Assembly: GCF_000154705.2 (NCBI RefSeq)
Contig: NZ_CM002917.1
Span: 4,404,466 to 4,468,465, forward strand
Reading direction: 5' to 3'
Source of the DNA: Hoeflea phototrophica DFL-43
GTDB lineage: Bacteria; Pseudomonadota; Alphaproteobacteria; Rhizobiales; Rhizobiaceae
Length of the DNA stretch: 64,000 bases
Below the pieces are notes generated by a model. It had not been told where the DNA came from and did not search any database. It worked only from the letters and a program-made list of their open reading frames with translations. Position numbers and translations under genes: made by a program. Positions 63,854 to 64,000 of the stretch are shown in pieces. The first letter of the stretch is position 1; every line of letters starts with the position of its first letter.

Positions 63854-64000
63854 CCATCCCTATTAAATAAATCCTTACTGAAAAGGATTCTGATTCTATG
63901 ACTCTGTGACTTCAGGGGATTCTCTTTTTTCCACAGTCCATCCACAGCTTCTTCATATAAACCGGCCAGTCACCAAAGGACAATCCGCTTCGCGATTTCC
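63854..64000. other. Probable left flank of the chromosomal origin (oriC), cut by the window edge
   Basis: A gap beside hemE containing TTTTCCACA at 63927-63935 (one mismatch to the DnaA box TTATCCACA) and CCATCCACA at 63938-63946 (two mismatches), arranged in tandem. The first part (63856-63900) is A/T-rich. In Caulobacter and Rhizobiales the origin lies next to hemE. The downstream half is outside the window, so the number of boxes and a true A/T-rich unwinding element cannot be judged. Confidence 0.5.

Overview
The window looks like core chromosome of an alphaproteobacterium of the order Rhizobiales, most like Rhizobiaceae/Hoeflea-type genomes. The reasons are the protein families present (CenR-like and TrcR-like regulators, large NAD-glutamate dehydrogenase, DUF1674, alphaproteobacterial LptE and HemJ), the high GC content, and the gene order parB-parA-rsmG-mnmG-mnmE-rho-hemJ-hemE. 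That order sits beside the replication origin in this group. The right end (about 63.85-64 kb) carries DnaA-box-like sites next to hemE, so the window probably runs from the chromosome arm up to the edge of oriC. I see no prophage, insertion sequence, rRNA or CRISPR array. The one tRNA found is Gly(GCC).

Layout. 0-6 kb: left-edge gene fragment, CenR-like regulator, cyclic-nucleotide-domain protein, xthA, lolA, ftsK. 6-10.5 kb: glnK-amtB with a sigma54-type promoter, acyl-CoA thioesterase, ubiquinone-type hydroxylase. 10.5-15.5 kb: a palindromic repeat, TetR regulator, Trm112-like protein, LON-domain protein, CnoX-like thioredoxin, prolyl-tRNA deacylase, tRNA-Gly, a small K+ channel and a zinc-metallopeptidase-like protein. 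15.5-18.3 kb: a tightly overlapping CitE-like lyase / DUF1737 / M20 amidohydrolase operon. 18.5-22 kb: leuD and leuB separated by an acyl carrier protein and ketosynthase that resemble NodF and NodE. 22-30 kb: Lrp/PhzF divergent pair, ClbS-like protein, asd, lytic transglycosylase, carbonic anhydrase, and a membrane protein / pyridoxal kinase / DUF429 operon. 30-43 kb: the 1596-residue glutamate dehydrogenase, an MFS transporter, purH, heparinase-like protein, rsmB, htpX, a DUF1674 SDH assembly factor and a secreted nuclease. 43-50.5 kb: acs, trcR, an SDR and prpE, then a YggS-type PLP protein. 50.7-55 kb: leuS-lptE-holA. 55-64 kb: the ori-proximal par/rsmG/mnm/rho/hem block on the minus strand, with several parS sites.

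How the parts fit. Much is housekeeping: chromosome segregation (ParAB, parS, FtsK), tRNA modification and translation (MnmE/G, RsmB/G, LeuS), envelope transport (LolA, LptE, CenR) and nitrogen/carbon control (GlnK-AmtB, GDH, Acs, PrpE).

The least ordinary items are: the NodF/NodE-like pair embedded between leucine genes; a short minus-strand unit after acs with an unusually extended Shine-Dalgarno sequence, a 21-codon ORF and its own terminator; a 36-base perfect-arm hairpin between prpE and an SDR gene; and the parS cluster leading into the probable origin.
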